Assembly (NCBI RefSeq): GCF_000213655.1
Contig: NC_015554.1
Span: 2,046,001 to 2,110,000, forward strand
DNA: 64,000 nucleotides
Direction of reading: 5' to 3'
DNA from: Alteromonas naphthalenivorans
Lineage (GTDB): Bacteria > Pseudomonadota > Gammaproteobacteria > Enterobacterales > Alteromonadaceae
Both the position numbers and the translations under genes were made by a program. The notes under the pieces were generated by a model. It had not been told where the DNA came from, made no database searches, and worked only from the letters and a program-made list of their open reading frames with translations. This document shows positions 63,373 to 64,000 of this stretch, piece by piece (position 1 is the first letter of the stretch; the number at the start of each line of letters is the position of its first letter).

Positions 63373-64000
63373 AAGTAAAAGAACAACTCACTACCATGCC
63401 GAGACTAATGCTAACTGATAAGCGGTGGCAAAAGCTACTTCAAGTAATGAAGAGTACAGGCCGCATTTACAATAAACCAGAACATAGAATGACGTTTGAA
63501 GGGATACTCTTCCGGCTGAGAACAGGAATTCCTTGGCGTGATTTACCAACAGAATTCGGCGGTTGGAGCGCCGTTTATCGCCGATTCAATTTATGGTCGA
63601 AGAAAGGTTTATTGAATATGTTATTCAATGAGTTAGCCAAACTGGCTGATTACGACTGGGTCTTTGCTGATGGTTCGATTGTCAAAGCTCATCAGCATAG
63701 TGCCGGAGCAGCTACTAAGGATAATGAGTGCATTGGAAAAAGCCGAGGTGGTAACTCCACAAAAATTCATTTAGCCGTGGATAGTGGTGGGCTTCCAATT
63801 TATTTTGAACTATCAGAAGGCCAGAGAAATGATATAGCTCGGGCTCAAAGTCTGGTTGACCATTTAAGGGAAGTAAACATTTTCGTAGGTGACAAAGGCT
63901 ACGATAGTGACGCATTAAGAGAATATATTGAAGCCAAAGGAGGTATCTCCGTCATACCGAAACGGAACTATGGCCAAGATATAGACAAAGGCAGCGTTGA
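63336..64000 (+). mobile_element. IS5-family insertion sequence, left part
   Basis: Left end of an IS that interrupts the channel gene. The exact boundary is not proven; homology of the channel resumes near 63335, so the end is inferred to lie between about 63335 and 63395. The right end, inverted repeat and target duplication lie beyond the window. Confidence 0.7.
63396..64000 (+). CDS. IS5-family (IS427-like) transposase, truncated by the window edge
   Basis: An open frame of 201 codons runs from the ATG at 63396 to the end of the window with no stop. It begins MPRLMLTDKRWQKLLQVMKS, then RMTFEGILFRLRTGIPWRDLP and FGGWSAVYRRFNLWSKKGL (DUF4096-type N-terminal domain). The DDE catalytic core follows: ADGSIVKAHQHSAGAA (first Asp) and VGDKGYDSDALR (second Asp). 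The catalytic Glu lies beyond the edge. One unbroken frame here, although IS427 relatives often use frameshifting later. Confidence 0.9.
   Translation, partial: MPRLMLTDKRWQKLLQVMKSTGRIYNKPEHRMTFEGILFRLRTGIPWRDLPTEFGGWSAVYRRFNLWSKKGLLNMLFNELAKLADYDWVFADGSIVKAHQHSAGAATKDNECIGKSRGGNSTKIHLAVDSGGLPIYFELSEGQRNDIARAQSLVDHLREVNIFVGDKGYDSDALREYIEAKGGISVIPKRNYGQDIDKGSV

Noticed and set aside
1..64000. tRNA, rRNA, riboswitch, CRISPR or prophage genes
   Set aside because: None was recognised by eye. Small RNAs could be missed without a covariance-model search.

Overview
The window looks like a chromosomal segment of a marine gammaproteobacterium of the order Alteromonadales, most likely Alteromonas or a close relative. 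This is inferred from gene content: the ybfF/DUF2788/fldA/fur neighbourhood, a TonB-dependent sugar receptor next to its hydrolase, MsrPQ, DUF1244 and the general protein style. No database search was possible. About 60 genes are supported. No rRNA, tRNA or CRISPR array was seen.

Region by region. 1-4.1 kb holds a glucan-binding-like protein and the electron-transfer flavoprotein system: etfBA, divergent from ETF-ubiquinone oxidoreductase, with two near-palindromic LiuR-like sites between them. 4.2-9.3 kb holds an H-NS-like protein, ybfF, DUF2788, fldA, a methyl-accepting chemotaxis protein on the other strand, and fur. 9.3-17.4 kb is a sugar locus: TonB-dependent receptor, periplasmic trehalase, GntP-family permease, gluconokinase and a LacI-type regulator, joined by two copies of an ACCGGTTTCC-type operator. 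17.5-20.9 kb encodes 5-oxoprolinase (pxpABC) and a class IV D-amino-acid-type aminotransferase. 21-30 kb has an S1-domain RNA-binding protein, an OsmC protein and an RND efflux operon with one adaptor and two permeases.

30-36.5 kb has DUF3718, DUF2189, alaA, a yfbR-like gene whose HD motif reads HE, and an unusual SDR-SPW-VKOR fusion. 37-43.6 kb is a caa3-type cytochrome c oxidase operon (coxB, coxA, coxC, a small membrane protein, caa3-type ctaG, two extra cytochromes c). 43.8-49.6 kb has a dGTPase-family HD hydrolase, an RDD protein, msrPQ, a YqaA-like protein and a small gene with SOS-box-like sites. 49.6-52.8 kb holds ychJ, a repeat-rich intergenic region and the folate-independent methionine synthase pair mesX-mesD. 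52.8-59.5 kb is a run of small housekeeping or hypothetical genes, including a ModF-like double ATPase. 59.6-64 kb has pnp, an HNH nuclease gene, a 5'-truncated MscS-type channel and the beginning of an IS5-family element running off the right edge.

Together the genes describe an aerobic heterotroph: ETF dehydrogenase chain, terminal oxidase, carbohydrate and amino-acid scavenging, and periplasmic protein repair. The most unusual items are the SDR-SPW-VKOR fusion beside the oxidase operon, the four-fold MSEQMNS repeat at the start of coxC, the HE-variant YfbR, the tandem repeats inside the ychJ terminator loop, and the hydrolase/gluconate locus under a shared operator. I did not find a clearly novel multi-gene system such as a defence island.
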